64,000 nt of DNA from Rhodeus uyekii (taxonomy: Eukaryota; Chordata; Actinopteri; Cypriniformes; Acheilognathidae). The stretch is from the NCBI GenBank assembly GCA_037043235.1, contig JAWRVZ010000086.1, forward strand, positions 1,456,001-1,520,000, written 5' to 3'. Shown piece after piece: positions 11,200 to 23,920 of this stretch; the first letter of the stretch is position 1; each line of letters opens with the position of its first letter. The notes under the pieces were generated by a model. That model had not been told where the DNA came from. It worked only from the letters and a program-made list of their open reading frames with translations, and ran no database searches. The translations under genes and the position numbers were made by a program.

Positions 11200-11815
11200 G
11201 TAAGTCTGTGGGAAAACACATCCTCATCATCAGGGTTACTGAGGGGTGTGAGGAGGCTGAATCCTTCCCACCCTTACCTTGTACTCTCTTGGTATCTCTC
11301 TTTGGTTAGCAGCCTTACAGAGAATGCCCTTCAAACCACTGCAGTCAGCAGTACTTAAAATCTTAAAATCTCTTGAGATGGCCTCCTGACTGTACTGGCT
11401 TCTGTTAAGAGGCTACATGGACCGAACGCAGACCTTCAGGGCCTTAGACCAGCTCTTTGTCTGTTATGGATTCTAGCATAAGGGAAAGGCTGTCTCCACG
11501 CAGAGGTTGGCCCATTGGATAGTGGAGATCATTGTCTTGGTATATCAGGCTGAGAACCATTTGTGCCCCCTTGGGGTAAAGGATCATAGCTACCACAGAG
11601 ATCTTCCATATGTAGCACTGCCTTGTCGACAAGTCCATATGTGTAATTCCACATGTAACCTCACCTTACACCAGCCACTGGAATTGTACACGCAGCAATT
11701 GTAGAATTTTGGTAGGAATCCCAATTTGTCAGCTCAATTCTGATGTAAAATTGAATGCGACTGACTGATAGGGAACGTCTGGTAACTAATGTAGGAGGGA
11801 ATGGAGAAGTTACGG
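11200..11815 (+). pseudogene. DIRS tyrosine-recombinase fragment and terminus
   Basis: Broken plus-strand frames read RGYMDRTQTFRALDQLFVCY and KGKAVSTQRLAHWIVEIIVL, the region before the catalytic HxTR block in DIRS tyrosine recombinases. The 3' part is frameshifted. The fragment ends near 11780-11810 with GGGAACGTCTGGTAACTAATG, a degraded DIRS terminus. Nothing upstream of the recombinase is retained. Confidence 0.6.
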
Positions 11816-14800
11816 CCCATCGCCACAGTTACTGGACCACTGCAGAACAACTAGGACACAGACAAGATCCCAATTCATCCGTTCAGTTCTGACGTAATGT
11901 CTCTGTTCTCTGAGCGTTATATTGATAACCTAGATGTTCTCACTTCTCTTGGAAATGTTAAGAACAGATTGCTTTATAGATGTTTTATCTGTGCTTTTAG
12001 CTGGAGGCTTTTGGACATTTGTGAATTAGATATTTGAAGGATCATTAAATATCACAAATCCAACCATTAAAATGAACGAAACAACCCCTTTTCAACCCTT
12101 CCCTTCCAATCACATGCATCCAATCTGATCCGTAATGCTCACTTCTCGCAATCCAATCCGATGCACACATTCTTCTATTTGAATATCTTGAGGCCAGGCC
12201 TGCATTAAGAACACGTAGGGCCCTGGGGCTATAGCAAACCCAAAGGCCACTTCATAGTAGAATATCTTGGTGCCATGTTTATGTAAATGTAATAATTAGT
12301 TGTTGTTTTTTATCAGATTAACACAGAGACATATGTACAAAATAAAGTTATTCCTGGCTACAACACATTAAAATCATAAATGCATTGACATCAGATATGC
12401 GGTCAAAGCAAACAGGTTTCCAGAAACAGCAACAACTTTGTAACTTAAACTTTAAATGGGTTTTCATTAGAATGTCTTCTTTCTTTCCATAGAAAAGAAA
12501 CATTAGGGCTGGACTGGGACTAAAATCCAGCCCATCCTGTCACACGTTTCCCCATAAATTACTTATTAACCTATAAGAGATATAAACAAAAAAAGTACTT
12601 AAATATATATTAAATGTGAACTTGATGAATGATACATTAAAAAAAGTTTATTTGTTGCCAGATAAGACAACAATGTCAGTGAACATTAACTGATAAACTA
12701 AATACATAAAAATATATCTATTTTTCAGTAATAATATTTAATTAAATATAAATTCTTATTTAATTCAGGAATAATATTTAAATACAAACTTAAACAAAAA
12801 CACTTTAAATCTACAAAATTGCACATCCTGTGCAAAACGTAGAAGCATGACACAGAGCCCCACAACTTGGGCAACACAATCATATAACGATGACACTTGA
12901 CAGGTTTAAATGGTTTAAATACAAAATGGTTTAAATACAAAATGAAGGAATGAGGGAATTAGACACAGCTGACAAGACTAATGATGTGACTGCTGACTTG
13001 CCAGGTGAATGAAAACACATTGGGAGATCATGGAAGGAAACAGGAACAAAGACACAACTGACATGTAACAACTATATTCTAAAGTGAAGATCCCCCCCCC
13101 CCATGTCAGTCTGGGTAAGACAAACACAAATTGGACTTAATTTAAGATGAGAGTTCTTAAATGCAAAACTGCTATTTAGCAGTAAGGAGAAATCAAGATT
13201 GTTGTGCCCATGATCCAAACTGTGCCGTTGAATATCTACCTGTGCAGAGTTCCGATCCGATACTTATGTTTCTAGTGTACATAAAAGTTTTAAAATCAAT
13301 CCAGTGTAAACAGGCTTGTGCAGAGAGCTTCTCAGGGGCTCAAACTTATTTTGCAGACTTATTTTTACACCCCAGGTTGGTAGTTCATAGAGTATAGTAA
13401 CCATGGAAACCATCAATGAACTGGGTCAGAGATCGCAGATTATACCACAACAAAAAAGCCTCAATATCCATCTAAAAAGCTCTATGACCAGAGGCATGTT
13501 AAAATTTGGATAAACCAACTGATCAACTTAAGGCTTCTTGTTGCGTGTCTTCAATCTGGCAACCCACGTGAGCGTGGAACCTGAGGGGGAGCAGCAGGGC
13601 AAATAACTCTCCAATATTTCGAATTTGAACTCCAGAACTAATTTCAACTGCTAGCTGTCAATATTACATACTCTACCTTTAATGGTGGTTAGCAAAACCC
13701 ATTGAAGGTGCATACCACCACCTGTTGCATGAAATCTGTGACAGCTGACGTAAAATAAAGAATCGGACCTAGGTTAGCTAATACGATTAGTAAAAAAAAA
13801 CCACAGTACATCGGCCACAGTACTGATACTTGATATCAGCTCAGGACAACCCTATTTAGAAGTAGATCCAGTCCATTAAGTTCCTATCTATCTTCATAGT
13901 ACACATAAAGCAGGGGGACACTGCAACCAGCCAAAGGGAGAGTTCGAGTGAGGACAAAAATTGAGGGTCAGCAGTTCAGGGTGTCCAGGGATCAGTACAA
14001 GACAGAAGCTTAAGAGAGTGTAAGTTGCCAGGGGACGTCCACTCCACTGCCACCTGCAACCTGCCACCAAGGCAGATGTTCTGAAGAGATAAAGAGAGCA
14101 GAAGGGCACTGGAAGGACACCAGCAGCTGAGAAAGAGGGGAATGAAACAGGTAGTAGAAGACAAAGTTCTTGGAGCTGTTACATTAGGTCCAGATAAAAT
14201 AAATAAAAAATACTCAACGAATCTGATAAAATAAGAGGAGATAGAACTGAAGAGATGAAAAATAAATTGCATTATGTTTGTCTAAACCCTGCCTGATTGG
14301 ATATCTGTGTTGCCTTATAGATGTGGCATGTAGGACTTTGTGATGATAATGCACCCAGGCAATGATAAATCATATGGCATAATTTTTGAATAGTTTACCA
14401 TCTGCTAACACGATGACACGAAAAAAGAGACTCACAACCTCTGTGAGTTGCTATGCCCATTTTAGTGATTTGTTTTTGCATTGTGTTTTTAGGACCTCAC
14501 TGACTTGACAACATTAATCAACATTTATAATGCTTTCATTAATGTCTCATCATTTTCATGCTTAAAATTTTGCCTCAGCCTTTTTTTTAAACTTCAGTCA
14601 CAATTTGAGTGAAGGAAATAGTTCATCCCAAAAGATCTCCAGAATATCATCATCTATTCACACTCATGTTGTTCCGAATATTGCTCTATATCAGCGCCTG
14701 GCTGTGAGTTGACCAATGGCCCAATTGCACGGCTACGAGTGTGATATTGAATTTACAACAGTTTACCAGCACAAGTGTGTATAGAAATAAGAAACAACAA

Positions 14801-14891
14801 TAGAGTGCCTTTAAACACCCTCTTCTATGAGGAAATATTTCCTTCCACCACTAATTCAAACTAGATAGAGGAAGTTTATGATATAAACTTC
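11816..14891. other. Intronic sequence without recognised genes
   Basis: No exon was recognised. Short low-complexity patches occur, for example a C-run at about 13092-13102. Short repeat-like words (CCAGGCCTGCATTAAGAAC at 12194, and GGCTGGACTGGGAC near 12509) hint at decayed elements but are not enough to name them. Confidence 0.35.
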
Positions 14892-15098
14892 AGTTGGCTT
14901 GAGAAAGCCTATCCTGAAAGTTAAATTTATTTGTAAAAGCTTAAAAAGTTGTTTAAGTTTACAGATAGATAGATGGAAAGAATTAGATCTTGAGCATATA
15001 TACACTTGTTAGTTATTGCCTTGCGTTGTTTCTAGGCAGTTACTAAGGTGTCGTTATGTTCTTTGATCATAATTTAATCTTTAATCAATTGATGATCA

Positions 15099-15496
15099 AT
15101 TTTGCTAGCAAGATTTAATGTTAATTATCTTGTTGCTAGCAAGATTTAGAATGAATTCCGAAGTCATTAGCAACATTTAACATAAATAAGCATGTTGCTG
15201 GCAAGAATTCGCTGAATTAGCATATTGGTAGCAAGATTTATTGTTAATTAACAAGTTGCTATCAAGATTTAGCATGATCTAGCATGTCACTAGTGAGAAT
15301 TTGCGTGATCTAGCATGTTGCTAGCAAGATTTAACGTTAATTAACAAGACGCTATTGACATTTAGTGTGAACTAACATCTCGCTAGTGAGATTTGTTAAT
15401 TCGTAGGTCGCTTGTGAGATTTAACATGAGTTAACATGTCACTGATGAGAATGAATGTTATTTAACAAGTCACTAGTGAGATTTAATGTTTTAAAG
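15099..15496. repeat. 31-bp minisatellite, about 13 copies
   Basis: Imperfect tandem units of 31 bp. A typical unit begins ATGTTGCTAGCAAGATTTAA and ends CGTTAATTAAC. About 13 units can be lined up by the recurring CTAG(C/T)AAGATTTA and the following AACAAG/AACATG step. One unit is a few bases short. Confidence 0.85.
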
Positions 15497-16053
15497 AACA
15501 CAAGAGTCAGTTGACGCAGAGACTGGAGGTTATTGATGATTCAGCTGAACAGTGAGTGGTCTGAAATATCAAAGAATAATAATGAATATTAAATATAAAT
15601 CTAAAATAAACAACATTTACATTGGTAATAAACATGAGTAAATAATTAATTGATTACAGAAGTGTTGCAATACTTGGTTAGTGCACAAAATGGCATCTAG
15701 GGTACACGCATGGAGTTTTTTCATCATGAGGGATCATCGGTGTTGTAACGAAATACCAAAAAATAAATAACAATGCTTTTTGATCCCCAAAGTGTTGAAA
15801 ATTGCAATTAGTTTATAAAAATGTTTACGGTTTAATTACATCCTTGGCTTTTAACGGTCAGTTTTCACTAATGTGAATACTTTGTTTTATTTCTATTTTA
15901 AAGATGTAATTAAGCATTATTAATATAGTCTTACCACTTTCTAAACAGACTGCAGTTCCACTGCATATATATGGAGCCCTTTATACATTTATTTACTATA
16001 TAAATGTGTGTATAGATAGAGATATATATATGTATATATGTGTGTGTGTGTGT

Positions 16054-16400
16054 ATAAAGCCTTTCTTCATGTGAAATAAAATAACTTAAATATTAGTATT
16101 TCTTAAATCATTCCTGCACAATTACAATGGGGATAGTAATGCTGTTTTTTCTAATCTCAAGCAGTTTTCAGATTGAATCGATCTGCCATGTCAGACTTCA
16201 GTTCAACACGTCAATTATAGCAGATAAAGGAATCAACGCAATGTAATATTTGTATAAAGCCTTCCTCCATGGGAAACAAAATAACTTAAATATTTAAAAT
16301 TAGTATTTTAAAAATAATTCCTGCTCAAGTAATGCAGCAGAGTAATGCAGTTTTTTTGAACTCAAGCAGTTTACAGTTTGAATCGATCTGCCATCGTTTT
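16054..16400. repeat. Two diverged direct repeats of about 170 bp
   Basis: The blocks starting at about 16054 and 16253 share TATAAAGCCTT(T/C)CT, AAATAACTTAAATATT, CTCAAGCAGTTT and TTGAATCGATCTGCCAT in the same order. They lie inside the putative 14892-17549 element. Confidence 0.7.
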
Positions 16401-17474
16401 AGCATCCTTTTAAATACCTTATTTCATTTATTGTTTAAGTGTTCACAAAACATCGATCTATCAGCGAATCTGCTCAGGAAGCGCGTTTGAACTCGAGAAC
16501 AGGAGTCAGACTTTAGTTAAAAGCAGACAAAAGAATTAACACAATGTAACTATATACTCAAGAATTAGTTATAAATAACTTTGACTGTTAGACGCTGCAT
16601 TTGAAGAGAGTCAGCGCGCGCTGCTCAGGGAAGCCATTTACATGTGTCTTCCCCGTGCAAACACGAGCGAGAGTCAGAATTCGGCAATAAAGTACATAAA
16701 TGAGCGCTATATATAAACTTAGGCGATTAGACGGTTATGCTTTGGCGCGAGTCCAAGAAGACGCGCGTTTAAACTTCACTTACCTTCATAGTGCTCAACA
16801 GCGAAAATCCGTCGCCATGTAAAGACGAATGAGAGTCAGAATTTGGCCATATAAGTACATAAATCTTCAAGGAAACACGCTGCAGCGGTTACTTGATAAT
16901 CGGAAACAATTTCCGTTTGATCATAAAGTCTCTCACATAAATCTATTTTAGGAGATTATGATCTCTCTCTCTCCAGCAGTAATGGCGTCTTTGAAAAGCT
17001 TTGAGGCTTTGAATTGCAGCGCTCTGATTCGTTCAAACGTCAGTGCTCTCACTGACAGGGGTGTAATTTTGTGATATTATGTATGTAAAATAGAGAGATT
17101 TAACTTACTAATTAAAGTAAAAATCGATTGTAGACCTGCAAGTTTTTTTTTCAGGATTTAAAAAAATAAAATGCATGCCCATTGGAATGGACATGTTCAC
17201 ACATACTGTATTGAAATGTATTATATATCAGGTGTAATGTTGTGATGTTACCAACAGATGGAGTGGACGCTCTATCTAAAATTCAGTTTTCACTTCATTA
17301 GTGAAAGTCTATGGAGATTTTATGACTTTAATCTTCAGTTTTATCAAAAATCATAAGTCTGATCAGTCTGAAAAGGGATAGCAACTCAAGTCAGAACAGG
17401 TCTGAAGTCTGAGCAGAGTTTAGTGGTTGTAGCTTTAAAGCTCTAGGAGGAGATGCTCTGAGAATTTTAGGTAA

Positions 17475-17475
<1 letters not shown>

Positions 17476-17507
<32 letters not shown>
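17476..17507. repeat. AAT trinucleotide repeat
   Basis: About ten perfect AAT units. Confidence 0.9.
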
Positions 17508-17549
17508 GTTTAGATACAATATCACTAAGTTGGCTTTCTCAAGCCAACT

Positions 17550-18304
17550 TAACAAGTTTAACAGTTATTGATTGAGCATGAGTCTCAGTTACTGAGGAAC
17601 GAAGGAACAGTGAGTTGATTGAAGCTGATTGTTTTAGATAAAGTAGAGTTTTATGAGCGAGAAATAAACTAAATGAGTGCATTTCCTGCATCTACCTGAT
17701 ATTCTTCAGGACAATCTTATAATCACAATCACAAAATCAGTTTTAATGTCTACTGAGGAAAATATATCTTTGTCCTGTTAATAGTTAAGGGGATTTCCCA
17801 TGACAGCACTTGTCAATGCATTTGTAAGTTTCATCTTATTGTTTACAACCTTGTTTTAGTTCTTTTAAATATAAAAGTCTTTGAAAAAAGTATCTGCTGT
17901 CTACTGACTCACTCATAAAGACGGTCTTTGACGCCATCTAATTTTGTAATAATGTAGCTCACAGAAGGTCACAGAACTCAAAATCCCAATCTCTAACAGA
18001 CCGTTTCTCAAAACCAAATACAACATAATATTTATATTAAAAAAATGTTTTTGTAAAAAAAAAAAAAAAAGTATTATCTATTATAAAAGTGTAATACATT
18101 TGTATAATGTGAAATAAACAACCAAACAGTTGAGTCAATAGTACAATCAGTGTTAGTTATAGTACAGGATTTCAGTTAAATGAAAATATAAAATTATGAA
18201 ACGTAACTTTAGCCTTGGCCAAATCGATTTTCTCTGGAACAAGTAATAGATTAATCAAAGATTAATCAAAGATTTCCCACTTGATATACCCAAAATGAAT
18301 ATAG
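17550..18304. other. Unrecognised intronic sequence
   Basis: AT-rich, with an A-run at about 18054-18071. No exon or element end recognised. Confidence 0.4.
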
Positions 18305-18549
18305 CTCATGTTTAATGTGATTATGAGTCTCATGAAGCACAATCGAATAGATCGCGTGAATGTACATTGCAGGATGATGACGTCATTAACCAGGAGGACA
18401 AAGGTGTGGCGGAAACTGGGAGGGGCAGCTAAACAGTGTCTGAAAGAAGATGTTCGTCAGGAGCTTAGGGGGTGTGGTAAAAGACACAGCGTCTCATTCC
18501 CTCTTCAGGGAACTAGGGTTATATGCGTAACCTGAGAGTAGAATTTAGA

Positions 18550-20200
18550 ATTTAGCTGGTAGAACCTTGTAAAGGTATGCAATGAGGACCAGCATGCTAC
18601 ACAACAAACTTCTACAAGAGATACTCCTGCTATAAGTGCCTTAGAGGCAGCCACACTCCTAGTTGATTGTACTCGCATCACCAAGGGAAGGCAGTACGGC
18701 TGACTCCTGGGGAAGAGAGATAGTCTCAACTAACCACGTGCTCATAGTCTATTAGTCGCCGGAGCCCCGTTGAAAGCCCCGAAGCAGCCAATCAGTTGAA
18801 CAGTTGAGCCTCAGCCCTGTGAACATAAGCATCCAGTGCTCACACTGGACTGCAGATCCTTTCCTGGTCACGACAGGAGGACAGAATGCCTGCAGTACAA
18901 AGGGTGAGCAACGTTAATGGGCTTGAGACCTGCTAATATTAGGGATGTAAGAGTGAGGAGGAACAGACCGTGATGGGTTCAAAATTGTACTTGTTAAGCA
19001 GCTATAGCAGCCACATAAACCTTCAGGGTAGAAGGGAATAACCCTGCAGTGAATTTGTCATCAAGGAACTCTAGCACGTTCAACAGGTAATTTGACAGGT
19101 TACTGTGTCCGACTGTCTCTCACTGCACCAAGAAGTGGAAACTTTCCACTTCCGGGCATAGAGTTTCTTTGTGGACAGAGCTCTGGAGTGGAGAATGGTT
19201 TCAACAACTCTCCTGGTTATGCTCGGCTGGGAAAGGAGGTCCCTCCTGACCAGGATCTCCCATGGAGTCCCGTTGAGGAGGAAAACTAGATTCGAGAACC
19301 ACACTCTGCCGGCCATCGCGGGGCAATTAAGGTGAGATGAATCTTGTGCTGCAAACTCTCTCCTGAACTCCCAGGAGCAGAGTGATAAGCACACCATAGC
19401 ATCCAGTCCACGAGTTGCTGGATGAGTGAAGGAGAACCAAAGTGGAAAGCGAGACATCTCTTTACAAGCAAACAGATCTACTTGTGCTTGGCCAAATTTC
19501 TCCCGAATCTGCTCCACCATCTCAGGTTGGAGTCTCCATTCCCTGGGCCTCGGCCCCTGCCTCAACAAGATGTTTGCTTACAAGTTTTTGGTCCCTGGGA
19601 TATGCACGACTCAGAGAGAGAGTCGTTTCCCTTGGACCCAGAGGAGGATCTGTCGTTCCAACTTGTAAAGCGGACACGGGTGAAGACCCCCCTGATGATT
19701 TATACCGATGTGTTGTCTGTTCTAGAAAACAACATGTTGTCCCCTGAGGTCTGGAAGAAAGACAATTCATGTGACAGGAGAGATGGTGTCCACTTCACAG
19801 ACCTTGTGCTGAGTGATCAGAGAGGCATCTGTGATCAGCATTACGCGGTGACAGAGTGCTCCCAGTACGGGCCATTGGGAGCACTGGGGCCATAATCCAG
19901 GGTTTCTTCCACATATCTAAGGTGCGTATGCCTCGCCTTGTGACCTTGATCATGCAGAAGGGATTGAGCATTGGGGAGAAACCTCTGGTTCTGAGACACT
20001 ACTGCAAGGGCCTCATGTGCAGCATGCCCAATCAAAATAACATTGGAAGCCACTGCCATGAGACCTAGCACTCTCAGGAAGTGCTTGACAGTGAGTGGCT
20101 GGCCTAATTGACTGCAGACAGGATGGTGTTGATGCACCAGGAAGAAGGCCAATTTGACATCGACACCGAATCCTAAACAATGGCCCACTCCAGACCAGAA
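18550..20200 (-). pseudogene. DIRS pol remnant: RT end, RNase H, tyrosine recombinase
   Basis: Several broken minus-strand frames follow the DIRS pol order. 20188-19841 carries VKHFLRVLGLMAVASNVILI (the RT/RNase H connection). 19568-19080 carries a PEMVEQIREKFGQAQVDLFA-type segment and STKKLYARKWKVSTSWC (start of the recombinase). 18690-18555 carries QSTRSVAASKA and FTRFY, the C-terminal arginine and tyrosine motifs of the recombinase. Frameshifts and stops between the blocks make it inactive. Confidence 0.75.
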
Positions 20201-20586
20201 TCAACTTTCCATTCTTCTTTGGACTAGTGAAGTACCAGTAATAGGTACTCGATGACCTCTAACGCAGCAGAGATTACTCTGGACCCAAAGAGAAATATTC
20301 AGTAAACGTAACAATGCTGCCAGAAATTCTACTAGGGAACAAGCCTACCAAGGCTGGTCTCTTGTATTTTCTTGCCAGGCCCTCTCTTGCAGGGGCATCC
20401 TAACCCCCTGTCACTCTGAGGGGGTGCAGGTAGTTTTGAGTGGGATGGCGTGGGGCTAATAGACTGTGGCTGGCTTGCAGCTTCTAACTTCAAGAAAAAA
20501 AAGTTTTTTGGTGATAAAAAAATTGTAGAGTGAGGTAGCTCTTAAGTGCCTCCTCCATTTTCAATGTCCCTTAGCCATGGCTTAAA

Positions 20587-20589
<3 letters not shown>

Positions 20590-20630
<41 letters not shown>
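20590..20630. repeat. AT dinucleotide tract
   Basis: Forty-one bases of alternating AT inside DIRS copy B. Confidence 0.95.
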
Positions 20631-20633
<3 letters not shown>

Positions 20634-21345
20634 TGTGAGGATCAAAAGGAGGAGGCCCCGACATACTTGAGTCATGACTCATAAACTGGATATTGAAGTG
20701 GCATCTTCATCTCCAGCATTGATGATAACAACATAACATAACTGCAACACCGTTAACCTCAGCACGTTCTTCCAGATCCCGGTGGATGGGATATTGGACC
20801 GGCCAGGTGAGGGCAGAGATAAAGCAAGGTCCGTCTCGAACCCCTCTGACAGGTCTATTTGTGAACTCCAGGATGAGGATCAAATGTCTGGGCAGCGTTT
20901 ATTTCAACCGGAAGGCAGGAGCAGAGCCTATTTGTAAATATAGCCAGTGTCCTCAAATGCTAACTGTGCCTGCTCTGCTCCCAAACAAACAACACAAAAA
21001 CTATGTGTATCCCTGCTTGTGATTTTAGTGAGGGCAGGGAGAAACACACAATCTAAACTGCTGTTCGCTCACCATAGTAGTTTGTTCTAGTATGGTGTGG
21101 GATGCCCTGTTCTTTTTAAACTAGCTGGGATCTTTTAAACACACACTGCCAGCAACATTTCACTTCAACTGTTTCAGGCGGGTGGTGAAGACACTGCAGG
21201 TGCCACTTCCAGTTTCCATTGCACCTTTGTCCTACTGGTTCATGATGCCATCATCCGTCATGCATTCACGCAATCGATTTTATTATGCTTCACGAGACAA
21301 TGACTCTAAAGCCTTCCCCTAGTGTTTTGATACAACACAAGTTAC

Positions 21346-23404
21346 CTTGAAGCTTTTCATTTTCTTAACCACCAATTATTCATTAGAAAATTAGCAATAT
21401 TTAAGAAAATTTACTATTTAAAAGCTATTGCTCTCTCAGAAAAAAACATCAAAGACAGAATAATTTTTTGGCAGAATGTGGGAAGTTGTGTGTGGAGTGA
21501 TGAATCTCAATGAAACAAGAGTAAAGCTCAAAAGAAGTTTAGCGAGTCCACCCAGCATCATCCTTTTTGTGTTTTTTTATTTTATTTGACATTTTCTGGT
21601 TTCTTTAATTATCACCTTTACAAACCCCCTGCATTTCCTTCACAAACCCCAGTTTTTCTCTCTTTGTTGTATTTTTTATCGTGTGTAGGAGAAATGTCTA
21701 TAAAATAGATAGAGTAAAAGGTTTAATTCAGGAAACGTATTTCAACTTTGTAAGAATGCAGGAGGAGAAAGAAAGGGAAAGGACATGGATCACTGCTCAC
21801 ATTCCTTATATTAGTCTCTCAATCTCATGCATGGACACATTGGTATTCAGCTGAGCTTGGGGTACATGACTGAATGCTGGGGGACTGAACCTTCTTACCC
21901 CTCTGTCATTCACCTCAGTTTTCCCACCTCTCCCTCTCATTAGTTTCCAACAGCCTATTTTGTTTCCCACATCCAGCCGTCTGTCCCTTCCCATCTCCAG
22001 CTGTGAGGGCCAAACAGGTTTCTGATGAAGCAAGATTTGACCTTTCCCTCAGATTCATCTCACAGATGAACTGCTGCTAAATAGATGCCCTTCCTGCTGA
22101 ATGAGAGCGGAGGAGGCTTAAACAAGTCTCAAATCTGATGTCTGTATTTTAGATCCTGCCGAGGGTGGACCGCAAAATGGCTGTGTGCATCACACACACC
22201 AGAGTGGTGTGATTATAGCTGACCTTCAACAGGCCATTTGCGGATGTAAATCCATATGAAAAATGTGAAGTGATGGATGTGTTTCATATAGTGTCAAGGT
22301 CTTTAGGAGACTGAGTGAAAGATGCGTGAGTAGTGTCATAAATGCATATTCAAGCACTATGCTTCTAAAAAGGTCTAATAAACAACATGAACGTAGCCAG
22401 AGTTTCACACTTCTTCTTGAGGAGAGGAAAACGGTGTGATTTAAGTCCATTTCAATACTTTATAATACAGAAGTTCTGGCAAGTCCTATAACAATTATAG
22501 AAACAATGCAATGGAGGGAAAAAATTTGAGTAAATGACAACAAACTCATTTCTATTGTTTGAATGGGTCCAATCTGTCTTTTTCTTCCTACTTTGATGTG
22601 TCATCCATGTATAATTATTACCTTTGATTTATTGTTACTATATGTTGAGGGGTTGAACTTTATACTATATACAGTCCCTGCTTTATTTTTTTTATCTTGT
22701 AAGTTTTGATGATGTTTTTTAACTTCTTGTTTGATGATTTATATTTGATATCCCATATTCATATTCATATTTTTATTACAGTATATGGTATCATCTGGAT
22801 GGAACAAGATGATGGACGGACGGATGGATGGATAGATAGATAGATAATGACATATGGGCATTGCCTACAATAGTCCATCATGATGCTGTCCGTCTATAAC
22901 TAATGAGCTTTCCTCTGTGACATTATCAACCAGGGTCTTGCAGCAACCTGCACTCTGGCATGACTGAACACTTCTGATGCTGTCAAAACAATCTTTTCTT
23001 GGCCCTCCAGTTCAGTGACATTGGAAATGGTCACAGTCATTGTCCTAAAGCTAATTATATTTTAAAAACTGAATTCAGCGGAACATGTGCTGTATGGATG
23101 TGGATTTCATTACAGAGTCCCCAGTGTCATTGCTATTCATGATACTGAGTAAAAAGGAGAAAAATCCTCAGTGTATTATATTTAAAAATGTCATACTCCA
23201 TCGACAGGATGAGGTCCAGACACCACCCTATTATTCACTGTCTTAATGACTAAATAACTTTGTGCAAGATCGATGACAACTTCATATCTGCATGGGAGTT
23301 CCAGGCTAGAATGACACAACTGACAGGAATAACCTCTCTTCAACTCTGATAAGGCATCATTAACATGCATCATGGCCCAGTAATAAGAATCCTATCTCTG
23401 ATGA
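21346..23404. other. Intronic sequence without recognised genes
   Basis: No exon or repeat end recognised, apart from a GGAC/GGAT/GATA tetranucleotide patch at about 22814-22846. The region looks largely single-copy. Confidence 0.4.
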
Positions 23405-23920
23405 TACTGAGGAAAAATTACACATATGTCAGTTTACGAGTGACTTTGTATATGAGCAAATCGGTTTACGAGCATTGTATCGGAGTGCGAGAAAATTTTT
23501 TCCTCCCCCACGCGCATTTTTTGGTGTAAAAGTCCTAACATTCAGCATCTTTGCACACATTTTTACTGGAAATATCCTAACGACAGCCTCTCAAAAGTCT
23601 ACCACCCCTTAACTCTCAGCGTCGCTCGGTTTGGTTACATCATTCACCACAGTGAATACTTTTATAATTGTCAAGTATTTTTAGTTTAATTGTCAATTAA
23701 TAATTAGTATTTATATGGGATCTTAATGGTTATAATTTTAACTGTAATTAATAGGATGAAACCAAAAAAATATTTAAAATGGGCATTTATGGTCATGTGG
23801 AACGAATCGAGGGATTTTTATTACATTCTTATGGGGAAAATTGTTTTGGTGTAAGAGAATTTTGAGTTACGAGCTAGCTCTTCAAACAAATTAAACTTGT
23901 AAACCGAGGTATTACTGTAT
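23405..23920. mobile_element. Tigger/pogo-like non-autonomous element
   Basis: The right end read in reverse starts CAGTAATACCTCGGTTTACA, the Tigger-type terminus. The left end has decayed copies of the same words (GTCAGTTTACGAGTGAC, then CGGTTTACGAGCATTG). There is no transposase frame. The interior carries CGAATCGAGGGATTTTTATT and the other subterminal words common in this group. Confidence 0.6.

Larger units (their letters stand above)
14892..17549. mobile_element. Putative 2.66-kb non-coding transposon with AGTTGGCTTGAGAAAGCC ends
   Basis: The left end AGTTGGCTTGAGAAAGCC (14892-14909) is matched in inverted orientation at 17532-17549. The right end itself forms a longer palindrome. Inside are a 31-bp minisatellite, two diverged copies of a roughly 170-bp block (16054 and 16253), repeated GAGAGTCAGAAT blocks near 16670 and 16832, and no long open frame. 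The pattern fits a non-autonomous DNA transposon. No clear target duplication was found, so the boundaries and even the unity of this object are inferred. Confidence 0.5.
18305..21345 (-). mobile_element. DIRS copy B, degenerate, both termini present
   Basis: A roughly 3-kb minus-strand DIRS relic. The terminus at 18305-18545 contains a CRE palindrome (18378-18385) and TTCCCTCTTCAGGGAACTAG. The other terminus, at about 21060-21345, precedes a degraded gag start (MVSEQQFRLCVSPCPH in minus sense near 21073). Between them lie pol remnants. Relative to copy A most of gag and part of pol are missing. Confidence 0.75.

Noticed and set aside
15099..15496. CRISPR-like array
   Set aside because: Units of 31 bp are contiguous and degenerate with no unique spacers, in vertebrate DNA; it is a minisatellite.
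18308..18535. 75-codon frame at the DIRS terminus
   Set aside because: Non-coding terminal region of a degenerate DIRS copy; no family similarity.
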